From Ignavibacteria bacterium UBA7675 (lineage in GTDB: Bacteria > Bacteroidota > Ignavibacteria > Kapaibacteriales > UB7675): a stretch of 24,819 nt of DNA. Shown piece by piece: positions 8,397-15,775 of the stretch. How positions within the stretch are numbered: position 1 is the first letter of the stretch; each line of letters opens with the position of its first letter. The stretch spans positions 1 through 24,819 of the forward strand of contig DLHF01000089.1 of assembly GCA_002483085.1 (NCBI GenBank), written 5' to 3'. Made by a program: the position numbers and the translations under genes. The notes below the pieces were generated by a model. It saw only the letters and a list, made by a program, of their open reading frames with translations. It was not told where the DNA came from and made no database searches.

Positions 8397-8433
8397 GTTG
8401 CTCCGGTACAGGGGGTACTGCACCGGAAACAAC
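8397..8433. other. Interrupted hairpin in the gap between the aldolase and ABC transporter genes
   Basis: Paired segments GTTG/CAAC, TCCGGT/ACCGGA and CAG/CTG fold into one interrupted stem. It lies in a 280-base gene-free gap, downstream of the aldolase gene and upstream of the ABC transporter gene (both - strand). A second weaker hairpin (GGAAGGAT/CCCTTCTTCC) is near 8501-8524. Neither has a T-tract, so I do not call a terminator. Confidence 0.3.
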
Positions 8434-8576
8434 AGCTCAAACCACTACTTAGAGAACGGGGAAAAGGCCTGTAAACAGTACACTTACGACCATCTGTATA
8501 GGAAGGATGTGTCACCCTTCTTCCCCGAGGCAGCCCAAAAGACGTGCTTCGGGAAAAATTCTTGGATGGTTTGCCG

Positions 8577-9629
8577 TCAGGCGATGGTCACTTCATCGCA
8601 GAGGTACACATCTTGGATCGTATTTAAAAGTCGGACGCCGTCGGCCATCGGGCGCTGGAATGCCTTGCGGCCAGAGATAAGGCCCATGCCGCCCGCGCGT
8701 TTGTTGATAACTGCGGTTGCAACGGCTTCGCTGAAATCGTTGTCGCCAGAAGCGCCGCCGCTGTTAATAAGACCAATACGCCCCATATAACAATTGGCCA
8801 CCTGATAGCGGCACAGATCAATGGGGTGGTCGGTCGTCAGCGTGTCGTACATTGCTTTGTGTGTTTTGCCAAACTTCAGAGCGGTAAATCCACCATTGAG
8901 TTCGGGAAGCTTTTGTTTGATAATATCCGCGTGGATTGTCACACCGAGATGATTGGCTTGGCCGGTCAGGTCGGCGGCTGTGTGATAATCCTTATCTGCT
9001 GTTTTGAATGCGGGATTTCGCGTGTAGCACCACAGGATCGTGGCCATGCCGAGTTCGTGAGCGAGGGCAAACGCTTCTGCCACCTCGATAATCTGCCTAC
9101 TGCTTTCCTCCGAGCCGAAGTAAATCGTAGCACCAACAGCGGCGGCGCCCATATCGTATGCCTGCTGTACGGAGCCAAACATGATCTGGTCGAACTTGTT
9201 CGGGTAGGTCAGCAGCTCATTGTGGTTGATTTTTACAATAAAGGGAATGCGATGAGCGTATTTGCGGGCTATAATTCCGAGCGCACCAAATGTAGAAGCC
9301 ACAGCATTACAGCCGCCTTCAATCGCAAGCTTTACAATATTTTCCGGGTCGAAGTAAGCGGGATTTGGAGCAAAACTCGCTCCTGCGGTGTGCTCGATAC
9401 CCTGATCTACGGGCAGGATGGAAACATAGCCGGTATTTGCCAATCTACCAGCGGAGAAAATCCGTTCGAGGTTGCAAAGAACCCGGTTGTTCCTGTCGGA
9501 TTGTGCAAACCCGTTGGTCACATAGTCGGGGTTGGGTACGTGGAGCGATTCTTTTGGGATACCTGTTGATGTGTAATCAAGCAGGTAATCGGCCTGATCC
9601 CCGAGATACTGACGAATGTTCTCTATCAT
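8577..9629 (-). CDS. fbaB: Class I fructose-bisphosphate aldolase (FbaB/DhnA type)
   Basis: 350 residues, matching E. coli FbaB in length and along its whole sequence: SILPVDQGIEHTAGASFAPNP, VGATIYFGSEES, TGQANHLG, RYQVANCYMG, INSGGASG and INKRAGGMGLI are all FbaB-family stretches. The enzyme reversibly splits fructose 1,6-bisphosphate into dihydroxyacetone phosphate and glyceraldehyde 3-phosphate through a lysine Schiff base, without metal. K238 in the segment ADIIKQK is the probable catalytic lysine by alignment with FbaB. It acts in cytoplasmic glycolysis and gluconeogenesis. The ATG at 9629 has a ribosome site (GGAAG, 6 bases away) and a predicted promoter about 50 bases upstream. It appears to be a single-gene unit. 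Confidence 0.95.
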   Translation of the reverse strand: MIENIRQYLGDQADYLLDYTSTGIPKESLHVPNPDYVTNGFAQSDRNNRVLCNLERIFSAGRLANTGYVSILPVDQGIEHTAGASFAPNPAYFDPENIVKLAIEGGCNAVASTFGALGIIARKYAHRIPFIVKINHNELLTYPNKFDQIMFGSVQQAYDMGAAAVGATIYFGSEESSRQIIEVAEAFALAHELGMATILWCYTRNPAFKTADKDYHTAADLTGQANHLGVTIHADIIKQKLPELNGGFTALKFGKTHKAMYDTLTTDHPIDLCRYQVANCYMGRIGLINSGGASGDNDFSEAVATAVINKRAGGMGLISGRKAFQRPMADGVRLLNTIQDVYLCDEVTIA

Positions 9630-9674
9630 GACACTTCCGCAACAATGGTATTGGTAACAAGCCCTGCCTGAAAG

Positions 9675-9707
9675 CCAATATAGCGAATTTAGGCTGGCAA
9701 AGTCAAC
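9675..9707 (-). promoter_or_regulatory. Predicted promoter of the aldolase gene
   Basis: Read on the - strand: GTTG (9707-9704), 21 bases, then TATATTGG (9682-9675). This fits the Bacteroidota -33/-7 pattern and closely resembles the rpsA promoter (TATATTGC). Transcription would start near 9668, giving a leader of about 40 bases. Confidence 0.45.
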
Positions 9708-9908
9708 GAGAACCCGCTTGGGAGCTTGTTAAAATTGGGTTACAAAAATAGAAAATTGGGAACAAGGATGAAAGGACGAAATGGATTTTTTTGCAGAGTG
9801 TTGCAGAGCAGAAATGTAGAAATATAAGTTGATGATAGGTGTGGTGTCCGATCTCGTAATCCATTGCCATGAAACAGTTTATGCTTCGCTCTGGTGGCGC
9901 AGAAATAG

Positions 9909-9940
9909 AAAAGGCAGGGAGGCTAACCGCCCTGCCTTTT
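9909..9940 (-). terminator. Rho-independent terminator of purB
   Basis: A perfect 11-bp inverted repeat (AAAAGGCAGGG 9909-9919 with CCCTGCCTTTT 9930-9940) around a 10-base loop. On the - strand the second arm ends in TTTT and runs on into CTATTTCT. It lies about 60 bases after the purB stop. Confidence 0.85.
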
Positions 9941-9999
9941 CGTTCGTCTGGTACACTCCCACGGCGAGCTGGCACGTGGAGGCTCAGGCCAGAGGATAG

Positions 10000-11292
10000 T
10001 TACAGGCCGCAGCGCTCGAAGATATAGTCGACATTACGGATAGATTTGCTTACATCGCAGATTGCTTCGAGTTCATCCACGGGAATAAGGCCAATCACTT
10101 CGGCATCTGCCTTCAGATGATCGAGAAATGGAGTGCGGTCGCGCCATGTTTGCATGGCATTGCGCTGCACTAAAGCGTAGGCTTCTTCGCGCGAAATACC
10201 CCGGTTGACGAGTTCGAGCATCACCGTTTGTGAATAATACAGCCCACAGGTAATGTCCATATTGTGCTGCATATTTTCCGGATACACAATCAGATTGTCG
10301 AGCAAGCGTATGGCGAGATGCAGCATGTAGTCCAGGCCAATAGTAGAATCCGGGCATATGACGCGCTCCACACTGCTGTGCGATATGTCGCGTTCGTGCC
10401 AGAGAGCTACGTTCTCCATTGCAGCCAAGGCATTGCCGCGCAGCAGGCGGGCCAATCCGCACAGGCGCTCGCTGATAATCGGGTTGCGCTTGTGGGGCAT
10501 TGCCGAGCTGCCTTTTTGTCCCTGCGAGAAAAATTCCTCAGCTTCGAGAACTTCTGTGCGCTGTAGATGGCGTATTTCCGTAGCAATTTTCTCTAGCATT
10601 GTTCCCACTACAGCAAGAGTAGTCATGTATTCCGCATGGCGGTCGCGCTGAAGTACTTGTGTAGAGACAGGAGCTGGTTTCAGGCCGAGCTTTTCGCACA
10701 CATATTCTTCTACTTTAGGCGAAATATGCTCAAATGTGCCTACCGCACCGCTTATTTGCCCGTAGGCAATCACATCAATAGCGCGCTTCATACGCTCAAT
10801 ATTGCGCTTGCACTCTTCGTACCAGAGCGCCATTTTGAGCCCGAAGGTGACAGGCTCGGCGTGAATGCCATGCGTGCGGCCAATGCACACTGTGTACTTG
10901 AATTCTTTTGCACGGCGTTCGAGCACGACTATAAGTTTTTCCAAACTGGCCAGCAGTAGTTCTCCGGCCTGCTTGAGCTGCACAGCAAGGCATGTGTCGA
11001 GGACATCGCTCGAAGTCATGCCAAGATGGATAAATCGCGCGGGTTCGCCTACGTATTCAGCCACATTTGTAAGAAATGCAATAACGTCGTGCTTTGTTGT
11101 TTCTTCGATTTCGAGCACGCGAGCTACGTCGAAGTTGCCTTTTTCGCGGATGGTAGCAGCAGCTTCTGCGGGAATAACGCCGAGCTGTGCCTGAGCTTCG
11201 GAGGCAAGAGTTTCGATTTCCAGCCAGATTCGGTACTTGTTTTCATCATTCCAGATGGCGCCCATCTCTGGCCGGGTATAACGAGGAATCAT
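10000..11292 (-). CDS. purB: Adenylosuccinate lyase
   Basis: 430 residues, the usual length of the B. subtilis-type enzyme. It begins with the family start (IPRYTRPEMGAIWNDENKY) and carries the fumarase/aspartase superfamily signature SSAMPHKRNP at about 261-270, on the loop with the catalytic serine. The conserved THGIHAEPVTFG and TSSDVLDTC segments supply active-site histidine and substrate contacts. It removes fumarate from SAICAR in IMP synthesis and from adenylosuccinate in AMP synthesis, in the cytoplasm. No other pur genes are adjacent. The ATG at 11292 has no Shine-Dalgarno site. The gene is followed by a strong terminator. Confidence 0.97.
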   Translation of the reverse strand: MIPRYTRPEMGAIWNDENKYRIWLEIETLASEAQAQLGVIPAEAAATIREKGNFDVARVLEIEETTKHDVIAFLTNVAEYVGEPARFIHLGMTSSDVLDTCLAVQLKQAGELLLASLEKLIVVLERRAKEFKYTVCIGRTHGIHAEPVTFGLKMALWYEECKRNIERMKRAIDVIAYGQISGAVGTFEHISPKVEEYVCEKLGLKPAPVSTQVLQRDRHAEYMTTLAVVGTMLEKIATEIRHLQRTEVLEAEEFFSQGQKGSSAMPHKRNPIISERLCGLARLLRGNALAAMENVALWHERDISHSSVERVICPDSTIGLDYMLHLAIRLLDNLIVYPENMQHNMDITCGLYYSQTVMLELVNRGISREEAYALVQRNAMQTWRDRTPFLDHLKADAEVIGLIPVDELEAICDVSKSIRNVDYIFERCGL

Positions 11293-11327
11293 AATACTGT
11301 CTGTATAGGGGTACTGTTTAAAAAATA

Positions 11328-11335
11328 CAAATATA
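11328..11335 (-). promoter_or_regulatory. Possible -7 element for purB
   Basis: On the - strand the sequence is TATATTTG, an exact match to the Bacteroidota TAnnTTTG -7 element, 36 bases before the purB start codon. No TTG lies at the expected -33 position, so the call is weak. Confidence 0.3.
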
Positions 11336-11508
11336 CGGAGAAAGAAGATACCGGCTCAGGTAGAGATGTTGTCTGCTGCTGTGTTCTCGATTCCGTATGC
11401 TGTGGCACGGGCGTCTCTGCGGCGCCCGGCTGGTCGCTGTCGCCGGTCGCACATGCCGTTGTGTGGTTGCTCCAGCGCCTTGCGCTATGGCGCAGAAGAG
11501 TGGACAAC

Positions 11509-11571
11509 ACGCGGCGGTGGTGCTGCGCGGTGCAGAGACAAAACACCGGAGCGAAGATGCTTGCGCTTGCG
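11509..11571 (-). repeat. Intergenic repeat, copy 2 (core GCACCGCGCAGCA on - strand)
   Basis: The 13-base core is at 11521-11533 and is identical to the core of copy 1. It is preceded on the - strand by ATCTTCGCTCCGGTGTTTTG and followed by CACCGCCGCGTG. It starts about 33 bases after the tsaB stop, in the sense direction of tsaB, in the 311-base gap between tsaB and purB. The rest of that gap (about 11336-11500) is GC-rich, holds a small stem (GCGCC/GGCGC near 11475-11493) and has no supported gene. Confidence 0.6.
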
Positions 11572-11603
11572 GCAGAACTGTAGATAAATTCAGAGAAAGG
11601 GGC

Positions 11604-12287
11604 TTATACAGCGTCGGAGGTGCGCGGTACAAACTCTTGCACGTACAATGGTACAAATGCGGCTGCTGGCGTGTACTCGCCCTGTTCGTACATTCGGGCT
11701 GCCAGCCTTGCGATAAAGCGAGGTGTCAGGCGGTTGAGTCCCGAAAGACGCAGAGGAATGCCATGCAGCAGAGCGGTAGGAGGGCCGCAATACACTGCGC
11801 CCGGCTGTATGCTTTGCTCTAATGCACCTAATGTCGTGAAAGCGATGTCGGAGAGAGGAGCAACGGGAGCCACGCCAAACGACTGGACATAGATAAGGTC
11901 CTTATGGGAGCCTACGGCAGCGACGATTGACGAGGCCGACACTGCTTGGGCAAATTCTTCGGCGGCTGTTGCAAGAGCGTGGAGAGTGGGAACAGCGATG
12001 AGATGAGGTTTGTCGTTGTAGCACAGAGCTTTTACCAATGCAGCACCAATTCGCAGACCGGTAAACGAGCCGGGGCCAGCGGACACCGCGACAGCGTCTA
12101 TTTGGTCGGGCGAGCGACCTACTTGCCCAAGAATATCGCTACAATACTGTGCCAGCAGGCGGTCGTGCATGTGGCTTACATACATACTCATTTCAGCCAG
12201 CAGCGTAGAGCCAGCAGAAAGAGCGACGCCACAAGTAGAAGCCGAACTTTCAATAGAAAGAAGGAGCGGTCCGTCGGGGAAAGCCAT
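11604..12287 (-). CDS. tsaB: tRNA threonylcarbamoyladenosine biosynthesis protein TsaB
   Basis: 227 residues, the normal TsaB length. It has the ASKHA-fold N-terminus (LLLSIESSASTCGVALS) and the TsaB/TsaD-family segment AVSAGPGSFTGLRIGAA. TsaB partners TsaD and TsaE in transferring the threonylcarbamoyl group to A37 of ANN-decoding tRNAs. TsaD, TsaE and TsaC are not in this window. I chose the ATG at 12287; a ten-codon longer form would need a TTG start at 12317 and adds a stretch not typical of the family. A TATTTTGC element (- strand, 12332-12325) could be the -7 box of its promoter, about 38 bases before the start. Confidence 0.93.
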   Translation of the reverse strand: MAFPDGPLLLSIESSASTCGVALSAGSTLLAEMSMYVSHMHDRLLAQYCSDILGQVGRSPDQIDAVAVSAGPGSFTGLRIGAALVKALCYNDKPHLIAVPTLHALATAAEEFAQAVSASSIVAAVGSHKDLIYVQSFGVAPVAPLSDIAFTTLGALEQSIQPGAVYCGPPTALLHGIPLRLSGLNRLTPRFIARLAARMYEQGEYTPAAAFVPLYVQEFVPRTSDAV

Positions 12288-12324
12288 GAGTATCTTTGCC
12301 AGAAAAAAGGGAAACAAAAGATGT

Positions 12325-12332
12325 GCAAAATA
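12325..12332 (-). promoter_or_regulatory. Possible -7 element for tsaB
   Basis: TATTTTGC on the - strand is the same -7 sequence seen before the cobalamin riboswitch, and its distance to the start codon (38 bases) is similar to that of purB. No clear -33 TTG is found. Confidence 0.25.
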
Positions 12333-12430
12333 CTAAAATTTTGCCGGAGGGAAGAATATGTTAGGCAGGAGCGGGAAGCTGGCCGCTGTATATTTCCGGT
12401 ACCGGAACTTGTGCTATCACGCGGGCGCTG

Positions 12431-12685
12431 TCACTCGGGCACAATCTCGAAATTCGAGAGCGACTCATCAACAGCGAGTTGCAGCTCGCCGTATTCAGTG
12501 GAAATGCAGTTCAGACAATGATCGGTTCCGCTTTCGCCCTGCAGAAGCAGTTCTTCGCGGCGGATGTCGATAAACCATTTGTAAAGTTCGCGCGATACAT
12601 ACACCTTGGTAGGGTAGGTACCATGCTCATCGACGTAGATCTGAATTGCCGCATGCATTTCCTCGGTGGCATCGAAGTAATCCAT
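12431..12685 (-). CDS. Small protein of unknown function
   Basis: An 84-residue protein starting MDYFDATEEMHAAIQIY. I do not recognise the family. It is acidic, with an alpha-beta pattern (VDEHGTYPTKVYVSRELYKWFIDIRREELLLQ), two cysteines in a DHCLNC stretch, and an acidic C-terminus. It has no signal peptide or membrane segment, so it is probably cytoplasmic. I chose the ATG at 12685 because AAAGAG lies a few bases upstream. The open frame extends to 12799 (122 residues), but the added residues look non-coding. It lies upstream of tsaB on the same strand with a 143-base gap, so co-transcription is possible but not shown. The opposite strand is also open here but reads much less like a protein. 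Confidence 0.6.
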   Translation of the reverse strand: MDYFDATEEMHAAIQIYVDEHGTYPTKVYVSRELYKWFIDIRREELLLQGESGTDHCLNCISTEYGELQLAVDESLSNFEIVPE

Positions 12686-12828
12686 GATAAAGCTCTTTAT
12701 GCTATGAGAAAAACCATACCTTGTGAGGGTACGCGCAATTGACTGATAATGTTTCTGTTTTGGCAGTTTTTTACTTCCTGCCACTACCTTCATCAACACA
12801 AGTATCGGACTTAGGTTACAAAGTTTGA

Positions 12829-12847
12829 GGGGAGAACCCCCTTTTTT
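12829..12847 (+). terminator. Orphan terminator-like hairpin upstream of rpsA
   Basis: GGGG-AGAA-CCCC followed by CTTTTTTG is a short, strong hairpin with a T-tract on the + strand. No + strand gene lies upstream for about 4.3 kb (the nearest ends at 6305; everything between is - strand). It may stop antisense transcription before the rpsA promoter or end a small unannotated RNA. Confidence 0.5.
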
Positions 12848-12920
12848 GCTACTACGTATCCTGCTGTTTCGGTTGCGTAACGACGCATGGTAGGAAAAGG
12901 CGACTAAAAGTGAAAAATAT

Positions 12921-12950
12921 TTTGGCGCCTTTTAAGGAATAGTGTATATT
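12921..12950 (+). promoter_or_regulatory. Predicted promoter of rpsA
   Basis: TTTG at 12921-12924, then 20 bases, then TATATTGC starting at 12945. This matches the Bacteroidota -33/-7 pattern and the spacing of the other promoters predicted here. Transcription would start near 12957, giving a leader of about 113 bases. Confidence 0.45.
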
Positions 12951-12958
12951 GCGAAGCT

Positions 12959-13028
12959 CTATCATGCCGTATGATAGAATTAATTCTCTTTACTTAATTA
13001 AACCAATCCAGCGAATCTGATTTCGCTG
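12959..13028 (+). promoter_or_regulatory. Structured 5' leader of the rpsA mRNA
   Basis: Two inverted repeats lie in the predicted leader: CTATCAT/ATGATAG (12959-12965 with 12971-12977, 5-base loop) at the very 5' end, and CAGCGAA/TTCGCTG (13009-13015 with 13022-13028, 6-base loop). S1 represses its own translation through leader structure in E. coli, so a similar role is plausible but inferred. The first repeat could instead be an operator at the start of transcription. Confidence 0.4.
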
Positions 13029-13069
13029 CTACGGCCAGATGATATCAGGTTTACTTTCGGAGGGGATGA

Positions 13070-14920
13070 ATGCCCGACCAAACATCAACAGCGCTTGCAA
13101 CTGAGGAAGTACAGAACACCCAGGAAACAATGCCCGCTTCTTTCGCTCCCGAGCGAAAAGAAACACCTGCGCACAGACGTTACTCGGTAGCGTCCATTAT
13201 GGACGAAGACTTCACGACCAACGGTCATGGGGATGATGACTTTTCCAAGATGTTCGAAAGTTCGTTGACCTCCATCAACGAGAACGAGATCATCAACGGT
13301 CGAATAGTTGCCATCAACGAAGATGAAGTATCCATAGACATTGGTTTCAAATCTGAAGGCGTTGTACCCATCAATGAATTCACCAATGCTTCCGAACTTA
13401 AAGTAGGCGACGAGGTAGAAGTATTTCTTGAGAATATTGAAGACAGCGAAGGCAAAATGGTGCTTTCACGCCGCCGTGCAGACTTTATGCGCGTGTGGGA
13501 ACGCATCAATGGCGCCTACGACAAGCAGGAAATCCTGCCAGCGCAAATTCTTCGCCGTATCAAGGGCGGTATGGTTGTCAACCTGCTGGGTATTGACGCC
13601 TTCCTGCCGGGTTCGCAGATTGATGTTCGCCCCGTCCGCGATTTTGATGCGTGGATCGGCAGAATGCTCGATGTCCGTGTGGTGAAAATCAACCACCCGA
13701 ATGAAAATGTTGTAGTGAGCCATAAAGTGCTCCTCGAAGAGCAGCTCAATGAGCAGCGCCAAGAAATCCTCCAGAAATTGGAAAAAGGTCTGGTTCTTGA
13801 AGGACAGGTCAAAGCTATTGCCGACTTCGGTGCTTTCATCGATCTCGGTGGCGTCGACGGTCTGGTGCATATTACCGATCTTTCGTGGGGCCGCGTAGCG
13901 CACCCGTCGGAAATCGTAAAGCTCGATCAGAAAGTAAAAGTTGTTGTTCTGGATTTCGACGAAGAAAAGCGCCGCATTTCGCTCGGCATGAAGCAGCTTA
14001 CACCGCACCCGTGGGATACCATCGGCGAGAAATACGAGCCCGGTACCAAAGTGAGCGGAAAAGTAGTAAGCCTTACCGATTACGGTGCCTTTATCGAGAT
14101 CGAAAAAGGGATCGAAGGTCTTATTCACATCAGCGAAATGTCGTGGACGGAGCATATCAAGCACCCGTCGCAGTTCGTGTCGATGGGCCAAGTGGTCGAA
14201 GCAGTTGTTCTTACTATCGACAAGCAGGACAAAAAGCTGTCGCTGGGTATGAAACAACTGGAACCCGATCCGTGGCAGGAACTTCTCCAGAAATACCCCG
14301 TAGGCTCGGTTCACAAAGGTATCGTTCGCAATCTGACGAACTTTGGTGTCTTTGTTGAGCTCGAACCCGGTGTCGACGGTCTGGTGCATATCAGCGATCT
14401 GTCGTGGACGAAGAAAATCCGCCACCCCGGGGAATTCGTTAAAAAAGGCGAGGAAATCGAGGTTGTTATCCTCGGTATTGATCTGGATCAGCGCCGTATC
14501 TCGCTTGGACACAAGCAGGTGCGCGATAATCCTTGGGATCAGTTCGCCGATGCTTATAAAGTTGGTATCGAAACCGAAGGCCGTATCGTTCGCATCATTG
14601 AAAAAGGCGTGATCGTGGAACTCCCCGAAGGCGTCGATGCATTCGTTCCGACTTCGCAACTGTCCTTCGCTCCAGTAAAGAACATCGCCGATTTCTTCCG
14701 CGTGGATGAACTCCTTCCGCTGAAAGTTATCGAGTTCGACAAAGAATCGAAAAAGATCGTTCTTTCTGCTGTCGAATATCTGAAAGATCACGGCCAGGAT
14801 GCTATTGACACGTACAATGCTAACCACCCGGTTCCGGGCGCGCAAGACTACGTTGCTAACGCATCCGGTGATGCCTCTTCGTTCGAAGAAGTATCTTCCG
14901 ATGAAGGTAAATCCGAATAA
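13070..14920 (+). CDS. rpsA: Small ribosomal subunit protein bS1
   Basis: 616 residues with six S1 (OB-fold) RNA-binding domains after a disordered N-terminal extension of about 60 residues: roughly 72-140, 155-222, 240-312, 325-398, 412-485 and 497-570. The central domains carry the typical DGLVHITDLSWGRVAHPSEI, EGLIHISEMSW and DGLVHISDLSW motifs; the last is more divergent (DAFVPTSQLSF). S1 helps the 30S subunit bind and unfold mRNA at initiation, which matters where Shine-Dalgarno sites are weak, as in much of this window. The E. coli protein is 557 residues; the extra length is at both ends, and the C-terminus is acidic. It has the strongest ribosome site in the window (GGAGGGG 13059-13065) and a strong terminator follows. 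Confidence 0.97.
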   Translation: MPDQTSTALATEEVQNTQETMPASFAPERKETPAHRRYSVASIMDEDFTTNGHGDDDFSKMFESSLTSINENEIINGRIVAINEDEVSIDIGFKSEGVVPINEFTNASELKVGDEVEVFLENIEDSEGKMVLSRRRADFMRVWERINGAYDKQEILPAQILRRIKGGMVVNLLGIDAFLPGSQIDVRPVRDFDAWIGRMLDVRVVKINHPNENVVVSHKVLLEEQLNEQRQEILQKLEKGLVLEGQVKAIADFGAFIDLGGVDGLVHITDLSWGRVAHPSEIVKLDQKVKVVVLDFDEEKRRISLGMKQLTPHPWDTIGEKYEPGTKVSGKVVSLTDYGAFIEIEKGIEGLIHISEMSWTEHIKHPSQFVSMGQVVEAVVLTIDKQDKKLSLGMKQLEPDPWQELLQKYPVGSVHKGIVRNLTNFGVFVELEPGVDGLVHISDLSWTKKIRHPGEFVKKGEEIEVVILGIDLDQRRISLGHKQVRDNPWDQFADAYKVGIETEGRIVRIIEKGVIVELPEGVDAFVPTSQLSFAPVKNIADFFRVDELLPLKVIEFDKESKKIVLSAVEYLKDHGQDAIDTYNANHPVPGAQDYVANASGDASSFEEVSSDEGKSE

Positions 14921-14943
14921 TTCATTCGGTTGAGTGAACTCTC

Positions 14944-14982
14944 AACGGCAGGCACCTTTTCGGGTGTCTGCCGTTTTTTTTT
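14944..14982 (+). terminator. Rho-independent terminator of rpsA
   Basis: A 12-bp stem (ACGGCAGGCACC 14945-14956 with GGTGTCTGCCGT 14963-14974, one G-U pair) with a 6-base loop is followed by nine T. It starts about 25 bases after the rpsA stop. Confidence 0.92.
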
Positions 14983-15001
14983 ATTCTAACTTCATTCGAT
15001 A

Positions 15002-15637
15002 ATGCACCCGACTTTTCCCGATTTCCTGGAAGTGCGTCTTGACTCCGAACTGCCCGGCTGGCAGGCGCAACTGCGAATGGCTCCGCGTGTTCCGCGCTTG
15101 CAAGAACCGCCTTCCGGTGCTTCTACTGCGCGCGCCAGTGCTGTACTGGTGCTGCTTGTGGAAAGCGAGGACGACTACGAACTCTTGCTCACAGTGCGAA
15201 GCAGCGCTCTGGCGAATCACAGCGGGCAGATCAGTTTTCCAGGTGGCCGTGTGGAGCCCGGGGAGGATGTGTGGACAGCGGCTGTACGCGAGGCTTGGGA
15301 GGAAGTCGGACTGGAGGGAATGGCTATTCGCTCGCTTGGTATGCTTTCGCCGCTGTATGTTCCAGTGTCTAATAGCCTTGTCCATCCGGTAGTGGCTGCA
15401 ATGCGATCTGTGCCCGAACTGCAGCCCAATCCCGACGAAGTCGATGAGGTGGTATTTGTGCCGCTTTCCTCACTGATGTCCGAAGCCGCTCTACGCGAAG
15501 AGTTGTGGACGCTCGGCGGGAGACAGGTGCCGGTTCCGTACTGGGAGGTACACCGCATACCGCTCTGGGGAGCAACAGCGATGATACTCAGTGAATTGGT
15601 GACTGTCTACAGAGAATACCATGAACTGTTCGGATAG
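15002..15637 (+). CDS. Nudix hydrolase, probable coenzyme A pyrophosphatase
   Basis: 211 residues with a complete Nudix box at 82-104 (G82, E88, R96-E97, E100-E101, G103). Directly before it is LLTVRSSALANHSGQISFPGG, the segment that marks the CoA-pyrophosphatase (NudL/YeaB, PCD1-like) subfamily. These enzymes cleave CoA or oxidised CoA into 4'-phosphopantetheine and 3',5'-ADP with Mg or Mn, in the cytoplasm. The subfamily is recognised from the motif; activity is inferred. The gene starts only 20 bases after the rpsA terminator and has neither a clear promoter nor a Shine-Dalgarno site, so it may depend on read-through from rpsA or a promoter inside it. Confidence 0.88.
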   Translation: MHPTFPDFLEVRLDSELPGWQAQLRMAPRVPRLQEPPSGASTARASAVLVLLVESEDDYELLLTVRSSALANHSGQISFPGGRVEPGEDVWTAAVREAWEEVGLEGMAIRSLGMLSPLYVPVSNSLVHPVVAAMRSVPELQPNPDEVDEVVFVPLSSLMSEAALREELWTLGGRQVPVPYWEVHRIPLWGATAMILSELVTVYREYHELFG

Positions 15638-15691
15638 GCCAGAGACGAGACCGCAGCAGGACGATAACAGGTCCATACCTGTAGAATACAA

Positions 15692-15729
15692 AACCTCGAC
15701 CACCTTTGCAGATGATCGAGGTTCTTTCT
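15692..15729 (+). terminator. Probable terminator of the Nudix gene
   Basis: A perfect 8-bp stem (AACCTCGA 15692-15699 with TCGAGGTT 15716-15723) and a 16-base loop are followed by a weak T-rich stretch (CTTTCTAT). It is 54 bases after the Nudix stop and just before the 3' end of the opposing phosphatase gene. Confidence 0.6.
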
Positions 15730-15775
15730 ATGCATTTTCACAGGAGCTAATCAGTTCACCCGCCTCGTTGCGATA

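Larger units (their letters stand above)
9630..9999. other. Intergenic region between purB and the aldolase gene
   Basis: This 370-base gap holds the aldolase promoter (9675-9707) and the purB terminator (9909-9940). Between them, about 9710-9900 is AT-rich with no supported gene. I saw no copy of the intergenic repeat here. Confidence 0.55.
12686..13069. other. Divergent intergenic region upstream of rpsA
   Basis: This 384-base region separates the small - strand gene from rpsA. It holds an orphan terminator-like hairpin (12829-12847), the predicted rpsA promoter (12921-12950), two hairpins in the rpsA leader (12959-13028) and the strong rpsA ribosome site. No gene is supported within it. 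Confidence 0.6.

Noticed and set aside
8826..9569. A 247-codon + strand frame opposite the aldolase gene
   Set aside because: The - strand encodes a full-length FbaB with family motifs throughout; the + frame has none.
11397..11583. Intergenic repeats as fragments of a common protein-coding gene
   Set aside because: Similar residues can be read in one frame across the copies, but differences fall at all codon positions, no start or ribosome site is present, and stops interrupt some copies. A non-coding repeat fits better.
13466..14845. A 459-codon open frame antisense to rpsA
   Set aside because: It lies wholly inside rpsA, whose six S1 domains are unmistakable. The antisense frame is a by-product of rpsA codon use and reads with no recognisable motif.
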